From contig OX246754.1 of NCBI GenBank assembly GCA_945910035.1, forward strand, positions 138,880,688-138,944,687: a stretch of 64,000 bases of DNA, given 5' to 3'. The position numbers were made by a program, and so were the translations under genes. Below the pieces are notes generated by a model. The model did no database searches. It worked only from the letters and a program-made list of their open reading frames with translations, and was not told where the DNA came from. Below, piece by piece: positions 43,330-54,916 of the stretch; position 1 is the first letter of the stretch; each line of letters opens with the position of its first letter. The DNA is from Brachypalpus laphriformis. Its lineage: Eukaryota > Arthropoda > Insecta > Diptera > Syrphidae.

Positions 43330-44592
43330 TTGATTGAACTGAGGGAAGTGATTAAAAATGTAAAGACAAAAAAAGCTCCGGGTTACGACTTGATAACGGC
43401 GCAGGTAGTCAAGGAATTGCCGAATATAGCTATTATCAAACTGGTCTATTTGATAAACGCTTCGTTCAGATTGCTTTATGTTCCGAGGCAATTGAAAGTC
43501 GCCGAGATTATAATGGTCCCGAAACCAGGCAAACCGCTAAATGAGAAGAAATCATATCGGCCTATTTCCCTATTGCCGGTTATCTCAAAAATATTCGAAA
43601 AACTTCTTTCCAAACGTCTACAGCCCGTAATCGACGAAAGACGTCTCATTCCTGACCATCAGTTTGGATTTAGAATCAAGCATTCTACAATTGACCAAGT
43701 ACACCAAATAACTGACGTGATTGAGAAAGCTCTGGAAGAAAAAAAGATTTGTTGTGGTGTATTTCTTGACGTCTCACAAGCTTTCGATAAGGTTTGGCAC
43801 GAAGGCTTGGAATATAAATTGCAACGACTACTGCCACGGCAACTCTTTTTAATCTTACGATCGTACCTCACCGAGAGACTCTTTCGTGTTAAGCACAGAA
43901 ACAATTACTCTGACTTCAAGGAGATTGCAGCCGGAGTCCCGCAAGGAAGTGTCCTTGGCCCACTTCTATATGTACTCTACACGCGTGACATCCCGCAAGA
44001 AAGAAACTGTGTCGTCGCCACGTTTGCGGGCGATACGGCGATATTGACAACGGGAGATACTATTGAAGCAGCAACCGGAAAGCTTCAACATGCTATTAAT
44101 AAAGTTCACGCTTGGACGAATTCTTGGCGTATTGTGCTGAACGAAGGCACTTCTACTCACGTCAACTTTACGTACAAAAAAGTGGATAGATTGCCTGTAT
44201 ATCTAAACTCGGCTCAAATACCATACGCAAACGAAGCAAAATATCTAGGAATGACTCTAGATGTCAAGATTAAATGGAAATCACACGTAAAAAAGAAACG
44301 CGACGAGCTAGAAAACAAATACCGACAAATGTACTGGCTACTCGGAAAACATTCGAAGTTGAGCCTACATAACAAACTGCTTATCTATAAGCAAGTGCTA
44401 AAGCCTGTGTGGACGTATGGTATACAACTATGGGGTTGTACCAAGAAAAGCAATAGAAACATCATAAAAACTTTCGAAAATAAAGTTCTTAGAACGATCG
44501 TTAACACACCGTGGTATGTACGTAACGAAGATATTCATCGGGATCTGGGAATTACCAGCGTCGTCGAAGAGATAACAAAATTTGCGCGTTAA
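43330..44592 (+). pseudogene. J2 reverse transcriptase, catalytic box mutated
   Basis: 420 codons open through the whole Jockey RT: KAPGYDLITAQ, YRPISLLPVISKIFEKL, HQFGFRIKHSTIDQ, GVFLDVSQAFDKVWHEGL and GVPQGSVLGPLLYVL, then FAGDTAIL where relatives have FADDTAIL. Codon 44029-44031 is GGC (Gly) in place of the first catalytic Asp codon GAC. A stop at 44590 cuts the last about 35 codons, which are still readable to RLQRTKPFDLAS. The protein would be catalytically dead despite its long open frame. Confidence 0.92.
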
Positions 44593-44987
44593 CACAAAGA
44601 TCGTGTTCACGGCCATTGTAACCGTACTATCACTCAACTACTTGACGCGTACAATTCAATTCGTCGTCTTCAAAGGACAAAACCTTTTGACCTCGCGTCA
44701 TAGCATATGAAGGTCGTGAAAAAGGCAGGAACTTTCATTGAATTTTAACCTCTCTAAAGTGCTACATTTATTTTTAATCACATACGATCATCTTTTTCTA
44801 GAATAACGATTCTAGTAAGCGAAAATAAAACTACTGGATAAGCACTGGCTTAGTTGTAGTATCAATTTTGAGGAGAAGTGTTTTTTTAGTGAGCAAAAAT
44901 CTCACACTACCATAAGCACGCGCGGTCGGGCCTTATGGTGTCCTTTGAAGATTTTTTACCTGCTCTCGGCAAAAAAAAAAAAAAAAA

Positions 44988-45631
44988 TAATTTAAAAAGC
45001 TTTCGAAGAAAAGAAGATTTGCTCGAGTGTATTCCTTGTTGTTTCTCAAGCCTTTGACAAGGTCTGGATACGGCTTGATCACAGGAGAGCTTCTTAAATC
45101 GTTATTTGGAGAAGCCTTTATATTACTAACACAGCAATAAGACTAAAATATGTTCAGAGTTAATGGAAAGCCGCGGATGGCATAATGATTCCGAAGCCAG
45201 GAAAACCACCAAATGATAAAAAATCGTATAGACCTATTTCGCCTTTGCCGATTATGTCCAAAGTTTTCGAAAGAATATTACTTAAGCGATTACATACAGC
45301 CGGTAATAGAAGAAAAATGCCTTGTACCCAATCACCAGTTTGGGTTTACAACCAAGCGCTCAACAATAGGCCAAGTGCCTAGAATAGCTGATATAATTTA
45401 AAAAGCTTTCGAAGAAAAAAAGATTTGCTCGAGTGTATTCCTTGATGTTTCTCAAGCCATTGACAAGGTCTGGCATGAAGGGTTGAAATATAAATTATGA
45501 CAAGTTCTGCCAGAACACTAATTTAATATTCTGGAAAAATACCTGACGAATAGCCTTTTCCGAGTCAGACACGAAAATGAATATTCGGAATTTAAAGAAA
45601 TAAGGCCTGGGGTGCTGAATGGGAACAAGTA
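44988..45631 (+). pseudogene. J1 RT fragment (copy B, after J2) with internal repeat
   Basis: After the J2 target duplication, J1 runs to 45063 (FDKVW), then jumps back to sequence equal to 10467, so that about 400 bp (GGATACGGCTTGATC onward) are present twice. The joint has a 4-base microhomology CTGG. The second pass continues to the J1 end (ENEYSEFKEI). Confidence 0.85.
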
Positions 45632-45916
45632 AGAAAGTAAGAAAACACGTCCGTTCTGATCGGTGCTCGATTAAAAAGTGCTTCTATTTCTTACATAAAA
45701 TTGTTTGACAAATACAGCAATCGAATGGAATATGAAATATGAGGTGCGAGATGCGTACTCATCGGCTGAGGATAAAATGGATTCTTCGGGTTTTGACCTG
45801 GAATTAAAAGCTTCCGATTTTATGGTTAAAGTATGGTGTTCTCCTGAGTTTTAATAAAGCAGGGTTGGCTTAATTATATAAGCCGACTCCTTCTAATACG
45901 ACATCTTCTCTTTGAA
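45632..45916. other. Unassigned segment between J1 and BEL-2 (copy B)
   Basis: Copy of 11021-11315 with about two differences. No gene seen. Confidence 0.4.
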
Positions 45917-47096
45917 CAATGCAAACTACTGCTGCTTCGGTTGGTGTATTAGCCACGAATAACCATGTATTTTGGAGGAATAAATGCTTCCAGGTGGTGT
46001 TACGTAACAAAAGCAATCAGAGGGTAATCGTCTTTTGTCGACCGACGCTATAGATGATTGATAACACAGTTGCCTTTCGTATTGATCTGACTTACTACTC
46101 TTCGATTGCATAAGAAAGTGTTTTCCAATGCGCTGCATCCGCTTAGTTCGATGTCTTATAGTTCGAAGAAGTATTGGTTATTATATTATAATCTATCGCA
46201 TGTGATTTCTGGAATTACATATGTGTTTTTACTTATGCGGTGAGCTATGGGAGTAACTTTGAGAAGGTCATATGAAGCTATTTCGGTGATGTGTAAAAAT
46301 CCGCAGATCATCGCATGAGTAACGTTAAGTTCTATCTTTATTCGATTGGAAGGTCGCCTTGCAATTATTAAATTTGTGGGAATCTTTGCTGAAACACTAT
46401 CGATGACTTTATGTAAGTGGCCTGGTGTTATGAATTCCATGAGACTTCTCGACACCGCCGTTGTTAATTTAATATATTGAGCTTCCATTTCAGTGAGGAG
46501 GTCAAAGGAAATGTGGAAGGCTGCCAGTATCTGTCTAATTTGTTGATCTCAGCGATGACATTATTGAGCTTATGCGTTATCACATCAAATCGGTCCTTTG
46601 TATTGGCATGAAGTTCATTAATGGAGGTGGCTGTTGATAACATTAAGGTATTCTGTGGATGAATTGCCTTCTTTAACAATTCTTGGTTATGGTCTAAGGC
46701 GTCTATACTTGCATAAACTTCGTCATTAACTCCGAATACCATTTCCAAAAGCTTGCCGAATAGTCCCCTCTTAGAACGACTTTTGCTTGCTTGCCCGTAT
46801 GATGTACTCCGTATTTCTAATTCACGTTTAATTGAAGTCTTGAGATGATTTAGCAAAGTGATACAATGAGTTTCTCCCCGGTACGATGCTGATATACTAT
46901 AAGATCGTTCCATTCTTTCGACAATTTCATCGACCTTTCTGTACTCATCCGAAATGTTGAGTTTCGATATGGCATCAATTTTGAGTGTGCCCCGGCTTAT
47001 CTTGACTTGTCCTGCTTGTTCAACATAAAGCCCCGGTTGTGGACGTTTGATAGTATATTGCGCGCAGGTTTGTGTCAAACAACTTAATGCTATCAT
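45917..47096 (-). pseudogene. BEL-2 envelope-like gene (copy B)
   Basis: Same broken envelope-like remnant as 11316-12495; the predicted pieces (210, 100 and 70 codons) are identical in both blocks. It shows a hydrophobic start, the SRSKRG basic site and FGKLLEMVFG. It lies in the low-divergence patch 45064-47252. Confidence 0.8.
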
Positions 47097-47252
47097 TAAA
47101 TAAATCAGAACTGAGCTTAATTTGGTGTTTTGCTGTCTATTAGTTTCTTATTGCGTTTCTACAAATAATGATGTTTGCACTTCTTTGGGGAGTGCTAAGT
47201 TTACTGTAGTCCGTTTATGTTTCAGTGTTTCTTTATTGCTTAACTCGTCTTC
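47097..47252 (-). pseudogene. BEL-2 linker between integrase and env (copy B)
   Basis: Corresponds to 12496-12652, the end of the integrase frame (KHKRTTVNLALPKEVQT). It is cut at 47252 by J3, and the remaining integrase lies at 51597. Confidence 0.75.
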
Positions 47253-47661
47253 TGGCAACTCTGCCAAGTTATAAGGCTGTGTTTTAAACCAGTGCTAGAT
47301 CAAACTTATTTTTTCTCAATATAAATGCATACCAACATTACAGAGCATATACCAAACACATAACGTTTGGTTCGCGCATCGCTGGATACTTAAGTTCTCA
47401 TCCAGTGGTTGATGATCTTGAAGTAAATAGGTAAATTATCAAACTCCAACAATACCATATTCTTCAGTGACAGCTGATTTGGCGCAAAGCTCTTTGTGGA
47501 GGTGTGGAACCTAAACACCGAAATATCAGTACTTTTCAGTACTAAAAGCTGCACAAGCTTAAGGGTTTGGACCTACGCTAGGCATAGCGAAAACCTCTAA
47601 AAAAGCTTACAAAATCTACACTTATCCAATTGCATACTTCTAGGCGTGTACTGCAAATTAG
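47253..47661 (+). other. J3 leader
   Basis: No gene. This is the probable 5' untranslated region and promoter of J3; Jockey elements carry an internal promoter, but no specific site is claimed here. Confidence 0.45.
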
Positions 47662-48789
47662 ATGAGTGTTGTACGATCGCCCCCAACGGGGTGCGATCTT
47701 AACACATTCCCAGATCTCCATGTCCATAATAACTTCATCACAATGATGACTTCAACAACCTCGACATCTACTAGCGTCATAACAACACTTGCCTCAGCAA
47801 GTACTACATCAACTATGACAACACATATAGGACAAACAAAAACAACACCCTTCATAACAAATTCGATTAATGTAACACAAAAACCATGCAACAGCAACAA
47901 CAGAACATCAATCAACCGTGCAAGTACTGAAACTCCAAAATCAAAGACCCCTACTTGTGCCCATATGGACCGCAAAAATACAAATCACTCACAAAACCAA
48001 ACAATTCCCAAACCCATTGTCGCCACTTATACCATAACAAATATCGACAAACACAATCCTACAAGTCAAAAAAGAGACAGATCATCCCCAATCAAAATAA
48101 CAGACAACAACAACAACCAAAAGAAACTTAAAACAAAAAACCAACCAACTTTGAACTACTGGTTAAGCAAACCCAAGGAGTTATCCTCGTCAAATCGTTT
48201 CGATATTCTCAGCGTGGATGAAGACGTCGACTATAATAATACAAAAAACGTAACAACCGATAAAATTAACCAACCTAGCAAAACGCAACTTAAGAGACCC
48301 AGCAAACCACCTCCGATTTACGTGCAAAGTGTTGAATGCATTAAAATTCTAAACAACGCGCTTAACGAAGCTGCAAAAGACAATTTTGAATTAAAAGTAT
48401 TAAAGAACAATGAGATCCGAATACAACCCTCTGACTCGACTCACTACACGGCTATAATAAAAATGCTACGAAAAAATAACACAAAATACTTCACATTTAG
48501 ACCAAAAGAAGAAAGAGGATTTAAAGTCGTACTAAGAAACATGCACCACTCCACTGACACAGAAGACATCAAGAATGAGCTAGAAGAAAAAGGACATAAA
48601 GTCATGAATATACATAACATTCTACAGCGAAATACAAAAAAACCATTGCCACTTTTTAATGTTGAGGTAGCCATGGGTGACAATAACAAAAACATATATG
48701 ACATTACACATTTACTCCAATGCAAGGTATCCTTCGAACCGCCACACTACAAAAGAACTATATCCCAGTCAAAGGTATGGACATACTAA
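47662..48789 (+). pseudogene. J3 ORF1 (Gag-like)
   Basis: 375 codons. A Thr/Ser/Asn-rich N-terminal half precedes a Jockey Gag core: FRPKEERGFKVVLRNMHHS and PLPLFNVEVAM, as in the RNA-binding domain. A frameshift near 48770 throws off the zinc-knuckle part, which is readable in the next frame (QRYGHTKNYC, CVKCAGSHKTLDC). The start was taken as the first Met of the long frame. Confidence 0.82.
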
Positions 48790-48897
48790 AAATTACTGCA
48801 CAAAGGACCCAGTGTGCGTTAAATGCGCGGGATCCCACAAGACCCTGGACTGCCAAATGCCATCAGAAGAAGGTACAGTGAAATGTGCTTTATGTAA

Positions 48898-50236
48898 CCC
48901 CCTCAACTGCGCCAATTATAGAGGCATCAGTCTCCTCAACATCGCATACAAGATCTTTTCTGCGATATTGTGTGAACGCCTGAAACCCTTTATCAACAGC
49001 CTAATTGGACCCTATCAGTGCGGTTTCAGGCCAGGAAAGTCCACCATCGATCAAATCTTCACACTTCGGCAAATCCTGGAGAAAACCCAAGAATTCCAAA
49101 TCGATACTCACCACCTCTTTATCGATTTCAAGGCCGCCTATGACAGCATCTATAGAGAAGAGCTTTATAGAGCCATGTCTAGTTTTGACATCCCTGCCAA
49201 ACTTGTCCGTCTGTGCAGGCTGACGATGGAGAACGCTCGCTGCTCCATCAAGGTCGGTAATGACCTCACCGAGACCTTTGATGTCAAAAAAGGCTTTAGA
49301 CAAGGTGACGCGCTGTCATGTGACTTCTTCAATATTGTACTTGAACGGATAGTGCGGAACTCACAAGCCAACACCGGAGGCACAATCTATTACAAGTCTG
49401 TACAACTGCTTGCATACGCCGACGATATAGACATTATCAGAAGATCTCAGCGGGCTGTCACCGGTGCTTTTGCAAGCATTGAGGCGGAAGCGGCCAAAAT
49501 GGGTTTAGCGATAAACGAGGGCAAAACCAAGTATATGCTGTCAACTAGAAGGGAAAACCAACACCGACGAATTGGACAAAACGTCACCGTGGGCAGCTAT
49601 AACTTCGAGGTAGTAAGGGACTTTGTCTACCTTGGCTCTGCTATAAATTCTTCTAACAATATCAGTGTAGAAATCAATCGAAGAATAACTCTTGCCAATC
49701 GCTGTTTTTTTGGGCTTATAAGGCAATTCAACAGTAAAGCCCTATCTCGAACAACTAAGGAGACTCTATATAAGACCTTGATCATCCCAGTCCTGCTTTA
49801 CGGCGCTGAAACATGGACTTTATTAAAAGAGGATGAAGATACCCTTGGTCGCTTCGAGAGAAAAATTCTTCGTAAGATTTTCGGTCCCGTTTGTGTTGAC
49901 GTGTTTTGGAGGAGAAGATTCAATCACGAACTATACGAGCTGTACAGCGACATCGACCTAGTCGAAAAACTGCGTATTGGACGTCTGAGATGGCTAGGAC
50001 ATGTAGAGCGGATGGACACCAACGCTCCGGCCCGCAGAGTCTTCGAATCTAACCCGGAGGGACGACGCAGTAGAGGGAATCATCGCCGTAGGTGGCGCGC
50101 ACAAGTTCAAGGGGACCTCGACCAACTTGGAGTGCGCAACTGGAGGCAATTAGCTAAAGACCGAGCTAAATGGAGAGGCTTGTTGGTTGAGGCCCAGGTT
50201 CACCCCGAACTGTAGCGCCACCTAAGTAAGTAAGTA
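48898..50236 (+). mobile_element. LINE R, 5'-truncated copy inside J3
   Basis: Encodes 440 codons of RT in frame with the last J3 knuckle. Motifs are NYRGISLLNIAYKI, CGFRPGKSTIDQI, LFIDFKAAYDSI, FRQGDALSCDFF and the catalytic AYADDIDII, with a C terminus RLRWLGHVERMD. Stop TAG at 50213-50215, then a (TAAG)n tail to 50236. All RT residues from motif 1 on look sound. The endonuclease is absent. The 3' 350 bp match 1-373. The target duplication is not evident, so the insertion came with, or was followed by, deletion of J3 sequence. Confidence 0.88.
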
Positions 50237-51361
50237 TCGACTACAGCCAATACTGACCAATAATAAAATGATACCAGACCATCAATTCGGCTTTCGCAGA
50301 CAACACTCGACTATCCAACAAATTCAGAGGGTAGTTACCAAAATCACAACGGACCTAGAGGAAAAAAGATACTGCATAGGGGTGTTTCTTGACGTAGCAA
50401 AAGCTTTCGACAAAGTTTGGCACAAAGGACTATTATACAAACTTCAGAACTTACTTCTACGAGACTTCTACCAAATCATTGAAAGTTACCTAAGCGAACG
50501 CCACTTCTCTTCGTAAAATATAATGACCAACAATCCAAAATATTACAGACAAGAGCTGGAGTACCGCAAGGATCTGTATTGGGACCACTACTATATGTCC
50601 TCTACACTGCTGACATCCCCCTACCGAGTGGAGCTACAACCATGATGGCAACCTTTGCTGACGATACTATTCTGCTGATATCCGACGAAAACCTGGACAC
50701 TGTAACTACTCGAGCCCAACGACTTCTGGATAAGACAATACAATGGTTTGACGAATGGAGCATACAAATTAACGAAGACAAAACCCAACAAGTAATATTT
50801 ACCACTAAATTAAACTACTCTCCAATCCCAATAAAAATAAAAGACAAAACTATTCCAATCGACAATGTGGCCAAATATCTTGGTATGTACTTGGACAACA
50901 AACTTAACTGGAAATACCACATACAAAAAAAAAGGGACCAAATTAAACTAAAATATAATCAACTGTACTGGCTCCTGCGTAAAAATTCTAAACTTTCGAC
51001 AACCAACAAATTACTACTATACAAATCCATTATCAAACCTATCTGGACATACGGGATACAACTCTGGGGAACGTCAAAGAAAACAAACGTTGCCATAATC
51101 CAAAGACAACAATCAAAAATATTACGAACCATAATCAATGCGGACTGGTACATACCTAACATCGACATCCATCGCGACCTAAAAATACCAACAGTGGAAG
51201 AAGAGATAGTAAACATAAGCAGAAGACATCATATAAAATTAATAGTTCATCCTAACATCGAAGTCAATTCATTACCAATGAAGGAATTCTTCGGAAGACG
51301 ACGACTAAAGAGAAATAGACCCAGTGACTTGATAAGAGGGACCACAACGTCAACATACTAA
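50237..51361 (+). pseudogene. J3 reverse transcriptase, palm and C terminus
   Basis: Resumes with RLQPILTNNKMIPDHQFGF, FLDVAKAFDKVWHKGL, a frameshift near 50515, GPLLYVLYTADI, an intact FADDTILL box, MYLDNKLNWKYHIQKKRDQ and the Jockey C terminus (RLKRNRPSDLI), with a stop at 51359-51361. The endonuclease and fingers are missing where R lies. Confidence 0.88.
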
Positions 51362-51596
51362 AACATCCTAAACATAAAAAAAATAAATTTCTAACATATT
51401 ATAACTAGTTTACTCGTTTCATAATTGTTTAAACTGTTTAATTGCTTTTGTTTTTTTTTTTTGTTTAATTGTTAAACTGTTGTTAAGTTTAAAATTCCTA
51501 GAAAAGGGCTAAGAACAATGGTCACCTAGTCCAAATTAAATCCCAAAATTCAAATTGTTAAAACAAATATTAGATGTCTCTTTCTAAGACAGACAG
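51362..51596 (+). other. J3 3' end
   Basis: AT-rich, with a T run near 51450-51461. No gene. The exact J3 end is uncertain; BEL-2 sequence resumes at TGGGCAAATT (51597). Confidence 0.5.
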
Positions 51597-52280
51597 TGGG
51601 CAAATTTTCACAACTGGTCTCTTGCTTATCGCATTTCCTTTCGATTGTAAAGTTACAACTCGTACTATGCCATCTTCTGCTGGATGAACTTGTACTATTT
51701 TAGCCAATGGCCATCTCGTCGATGGGCAGCTTTCGTCCTTAATCAAAACAACGTCTCCTATTTTAAAGTTATGATTACCAGTTTGCCATTGCATTCGTTG
51801 CTGAAGCTTTGACAAGTATTCGATTTGCCATTTGCAAAAATGCTGCATCATCCTTTGAATTAAGTTCCATTGTGTTAGTTTATGCATTTCTGGTTGCAAT
51901 TTGCTGGGTTGCAGTGGTGTAACTAAGGCTTATCCTACTAAGAAACGTGCTTGTGTTAGTACTTCTACATATGTCCAGATCACTTGTTACAGGATACAAT
52001 GGGCGCGAATTTAAACATGCCTCAATCTGCGATAATACAGTAGTTATTTCTTCAAACGTGAGTATAGATTTCCCTGTTATTCGCTTCAAATGATGTTTAA
52101 CCGGTTTTACTCCAGCTTCCCATAATCCTCCGAAGTGAGGAGCTGCCGCGGGGATTAAATGCCACCGTACTCCTTCAAAGGAAGAGCAAAAAGCAGTAAT
52201 AGAAATTTTGTTGACCGCTATTCGAAACTCACTATCCAAAATTCTTTTTGGACCGACAAACTTCGTTCCATTGTCACCAT
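51597..52280 (-). pseudogene. BEL-2 integrase (copy B)
   Basis: Copy of 12661-13345, about ten differences by eye: PAAAPHFGGLWEAGVKPVKH, then a damaged stretch and FKIGDVVLIKDESCPSTRW. Joined upstream to the unassigned segment exactly as in block A. Confidence 0.8.
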
Positions 52281-53115
52281 TTTCAGAGTACTCTCTTCCA
52301 AGGTTTGCGTTTCCCGTATTAACACATCCGGGCTTGCGAGACTTTCATTTTGCGCTTTAGGAGAAGTCTTTTGAGGCGGAGATCTTTGTAGCCTTGAGCT
52401 TTTCCTAAATGGGTTGATTAAATTTTGATGCAATAAATAGCTCTCCCCAGAATCCGTAGAGCATGCCTCTTGCGAGGGTGGATTTTCCAGTTCAATTGGG
52501 CTGCCACCTGGGGTATTAATACCGTTAGTTGTATTCATTGCATACATTTTAGTACCGTAATCTAAAGAAAGACGGCGAGTTGGCATTTTAGTCGCCTTTT
52601 ACGACAGGCATGCCTACCGTGGGTATATTCTGTCCCCTAACCCACAGGGGGAGCGCCCATATTAATACTCACACACACATACTATTGCAACGATAGCCAC
52701 TGCTGCATGACTGCTGGCCGTGGTCTGAAGGAAAGTTGTGGGCGATGATTTGATTAATTGCTTTTAGCATTGCTCAGCTTCAGGATAACGCGGGAGGTTT
52801 TTTTATACCTTAAATGAATCAGCGGCGAATTAACTAAGTTCACCTATTTTTCATTTTTTTAATCCGAAGAGCCAGTACTGAGCTACGGCTGTGGAATCAA
52901 TATTTACAGATGGAAAATTCGATCTCACCCCCTTTATGCCACTTAGACCTTGAATTTCGAAAAATCCCTTTTCATCTCGCATCTAGGCAAAATAAGGAAT
53001 AACTGTGCAAAATTTCAACTACCTACGTCTAGTAGTTTTCGAGAAACGGTATTCACAAAGAAAATCGAATTTGCTTTTATAGTATTTACAAAATATTTAA
53101 GATTAAAGATGGATA
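52281..53115 (-). other. Unassigned segment and spacer (copy B)
   Basis: Copy of 13346-14205. The minus-strand frame starting MPTRRLSLDYGTKM (52586) and the GTCGTAAAAGGCGAC hairpin are conserved. The AT-rich tract of block A is replaced by a shorter sequence. Confidence 0.4.
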
Positions 53116-53529
53116 TTGACAATGCTAAAAACTAGAATCATTCAATCGACTCCCGGTAACAGCAGCTTCACCATATCTGTCGTTAGAGGAGCTCCTCAAG
53201 GTGGGGTCTTATCTCCTCTTCTATGGCTTATGGTCATCAACAAAATCTTGTGTAGACTTGACAAAGATGGAGTTAATGTCGTCGCGTATGTGGATGACGT
53301 GGTAATACTTGTATCGGGGGTGACTTAATCCGTAATCAGTGAGATTATGGAAGGTGCCTTGGACAAGATTAGCACATGGGCCACTGGATGTGGACTCAGC
53401 GTCAACGTAAGCAAAACTGAACTGACGCTATTTACCACTAAAACCAAAATACCGACCTTCACGCTTCCACGGCTAAATAATCATTTACTCTCCCTGTCCT
53501 CCAGTATTAAGTACATAAGCACATACTGA
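53116..53529 (+). pseudogene. LINE RT fragment with YVDD box (copy B, unbroken)
   Basis: Uninterrupted version of 14206-14412 plus 18230-18485: RGAPQGGVLSPLLWLMVINK, VVAYVDDVVILVSG, then a TAA near 53327 and WATGCGLSVNVSKTELTLF. It shows the empty site for Ty3-2 (GGGGGTGACTT). Confidence 0.8.
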
Positions 53530-54682
53530 CTGTTTAAAACTTGGCTTGGGCCAGTAGCCCGACAATCAAGTTCGTGATGAAGTGCTTGCTTTACCTCCTA
53601 GTGGTGGTCCCGGTGCAACTATATGTATAAACCCTTATACGTGTAGGCTAAAATTGCAAGTGCGGGTTGCCTAGGGCCTCGATTCTAGACAAGGCAACGT
53701 GTGCCAGCAACCTGCGTTACTGAAACCGACAATATGCCTCGGATAAGAAATGGTCACATGTTGACGACTGTTGGAGATTAAATTCTACTTTTCTTAATTT
53801 TATCATTATTATTCCTTTTAAAAGTAATATCAGTAACTTGTTTTCATAAGCATAATTTTCAATGGCAACACTGTGAATTCGCCAAATAATTCTTATAACT
53901 GGATCTGTCACATTATCAGACCTTGTTACAACTTTATCTTTTCCCTTACTTTCTTCTTCTTTCCACATCGCTCGAGAATGGTCGACTTGAAGTAATCTTC
54001 CATTGCCTAAATACACATTTTTTCTTACTATTAATTAGAAATAAAGTTTTGAATAAATTCTATCCAACATATTTTTGGTGCCTCCTGTGAGGAAATCTCT
54101 TTTTACATTTCTACAAAGTTTTCAAGTTTGTGCTGTGAACATCGTGGTTTTCATTTTAGCCATTTTGGGGCACATATCCAAAACATTTGCTAAGTTTTCA
54201 ATATCGAGCGATGCCGGAGTTAAATTTGAGGACGTCGGCGGTCACAGCCATAAACTGAATAAGTGAGCGTGTGCGTGGGTCGAATTTACCACGCGTAATG
54301 TTCCTCAAATTGAGCAGGAGCTCAAATCTATAGACATGCACTACCTTCGTTTCGTGCATAACCATGAGGTTTTAGTTGGTGCGGCTGGAAGTCAAGAGCT
54401 ACCTGCTCATGATTCGTTGTGGGAGTAGGGGGAAACTACATATAACCAAGCATGTGTAGTGCTCAATCGAAAGCTGTTCGAGTGCAAGATCTCTTCACTG
54501 CCAGCTACAATTGAGGAATCGTCAAAATCTCCGAAGAGTCATCAGAATCATCGAATGCCGCTACAAATACGGTGTATGCGTCATCGGAACCATAGAATGC
54601 AACAACAAATGCGGTGTCTACTTTTGACATAAATTTAGATCCACTATCGATCCCGGACTAAGATGGCTCCTACTCCAGTTGG
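53530..54682 (+). other. BEL-4 leader region (copy B)
   Basis: Copy of 18486-19611 with scattered differences. Contains the TGGTGCCTCCTGTGAGGA primer-site-like string near 54078. No intact gene. Confidence 0.4.
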
Positions 54683-54916
54683 TTGACATTCAATGACCTT
54701 TTTGAGACACTTGTACACGAGGCAAATTTTCCAGAAGCATACAAGCTCAGCAAACTCCAGCAAGCCATCAGTGCAAGCGCAGTGCCATTAATTGGTGGGC
54801 TTTACTCAGGTGGATATGAAGAAGTGTGGGCAGCACTAAAAAACCGGTTTGACAATCAGAAGCTGTTGGCCGAGAAACATGTGACCTTTTTCAAGTTTAG
54901 ACACGCCTCATGTTAG
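54683..54916 (+). pseudogene. BEL-4 gag fragment (copy B)
   Basis: Same 77-codon DUF1759-type Gag fragment as 19612-19845, with one residue changed (His for Arg at position 12). The frame ends in TAG and no pol follows. Confidence 0.75.

Larger units (their letters stand above)
42527..44987 (+). mobile_element. J2, 5'-truncated Jockey LINE
   Basis: Target duplication TAATTTAAAAA (42516-42526 and 44988-44998) and a poly(A) tail at 44971-44987. It starts inside the endonuclease, runs through the RT, and has a 3' untranslated region of about 270 bp (44702-44970) with no further gene. It is absent from block A (uninterrupted there at about 10798). Confidence 0.93.
47253..51596 (+). mobile_element. 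J3, Jockey-like LINE carrying an R fragment
   Basis: Plus-strand Jockey-like element inside BEL-2. It has about 400 bp of 5' leader, ORF1, then an R LINE fragment replacing the rest of ORF1, the endonuclease and the RT fingers, then the RT palm and 3' end. No clear target duplication is seen; the target appears to have lost about 8 bp (aataggaa) compared with block A. The 3' end shows no long poly(A). Confidence 0.8.

Noticed and set aside
48677..50215. A genuine single 512-codon gene
   Set aside because: The N-terminal part is J3 gag out of its own frame and the rest is an R fragment ending in its own tail; the fusion is accidental (kept as a finding only).
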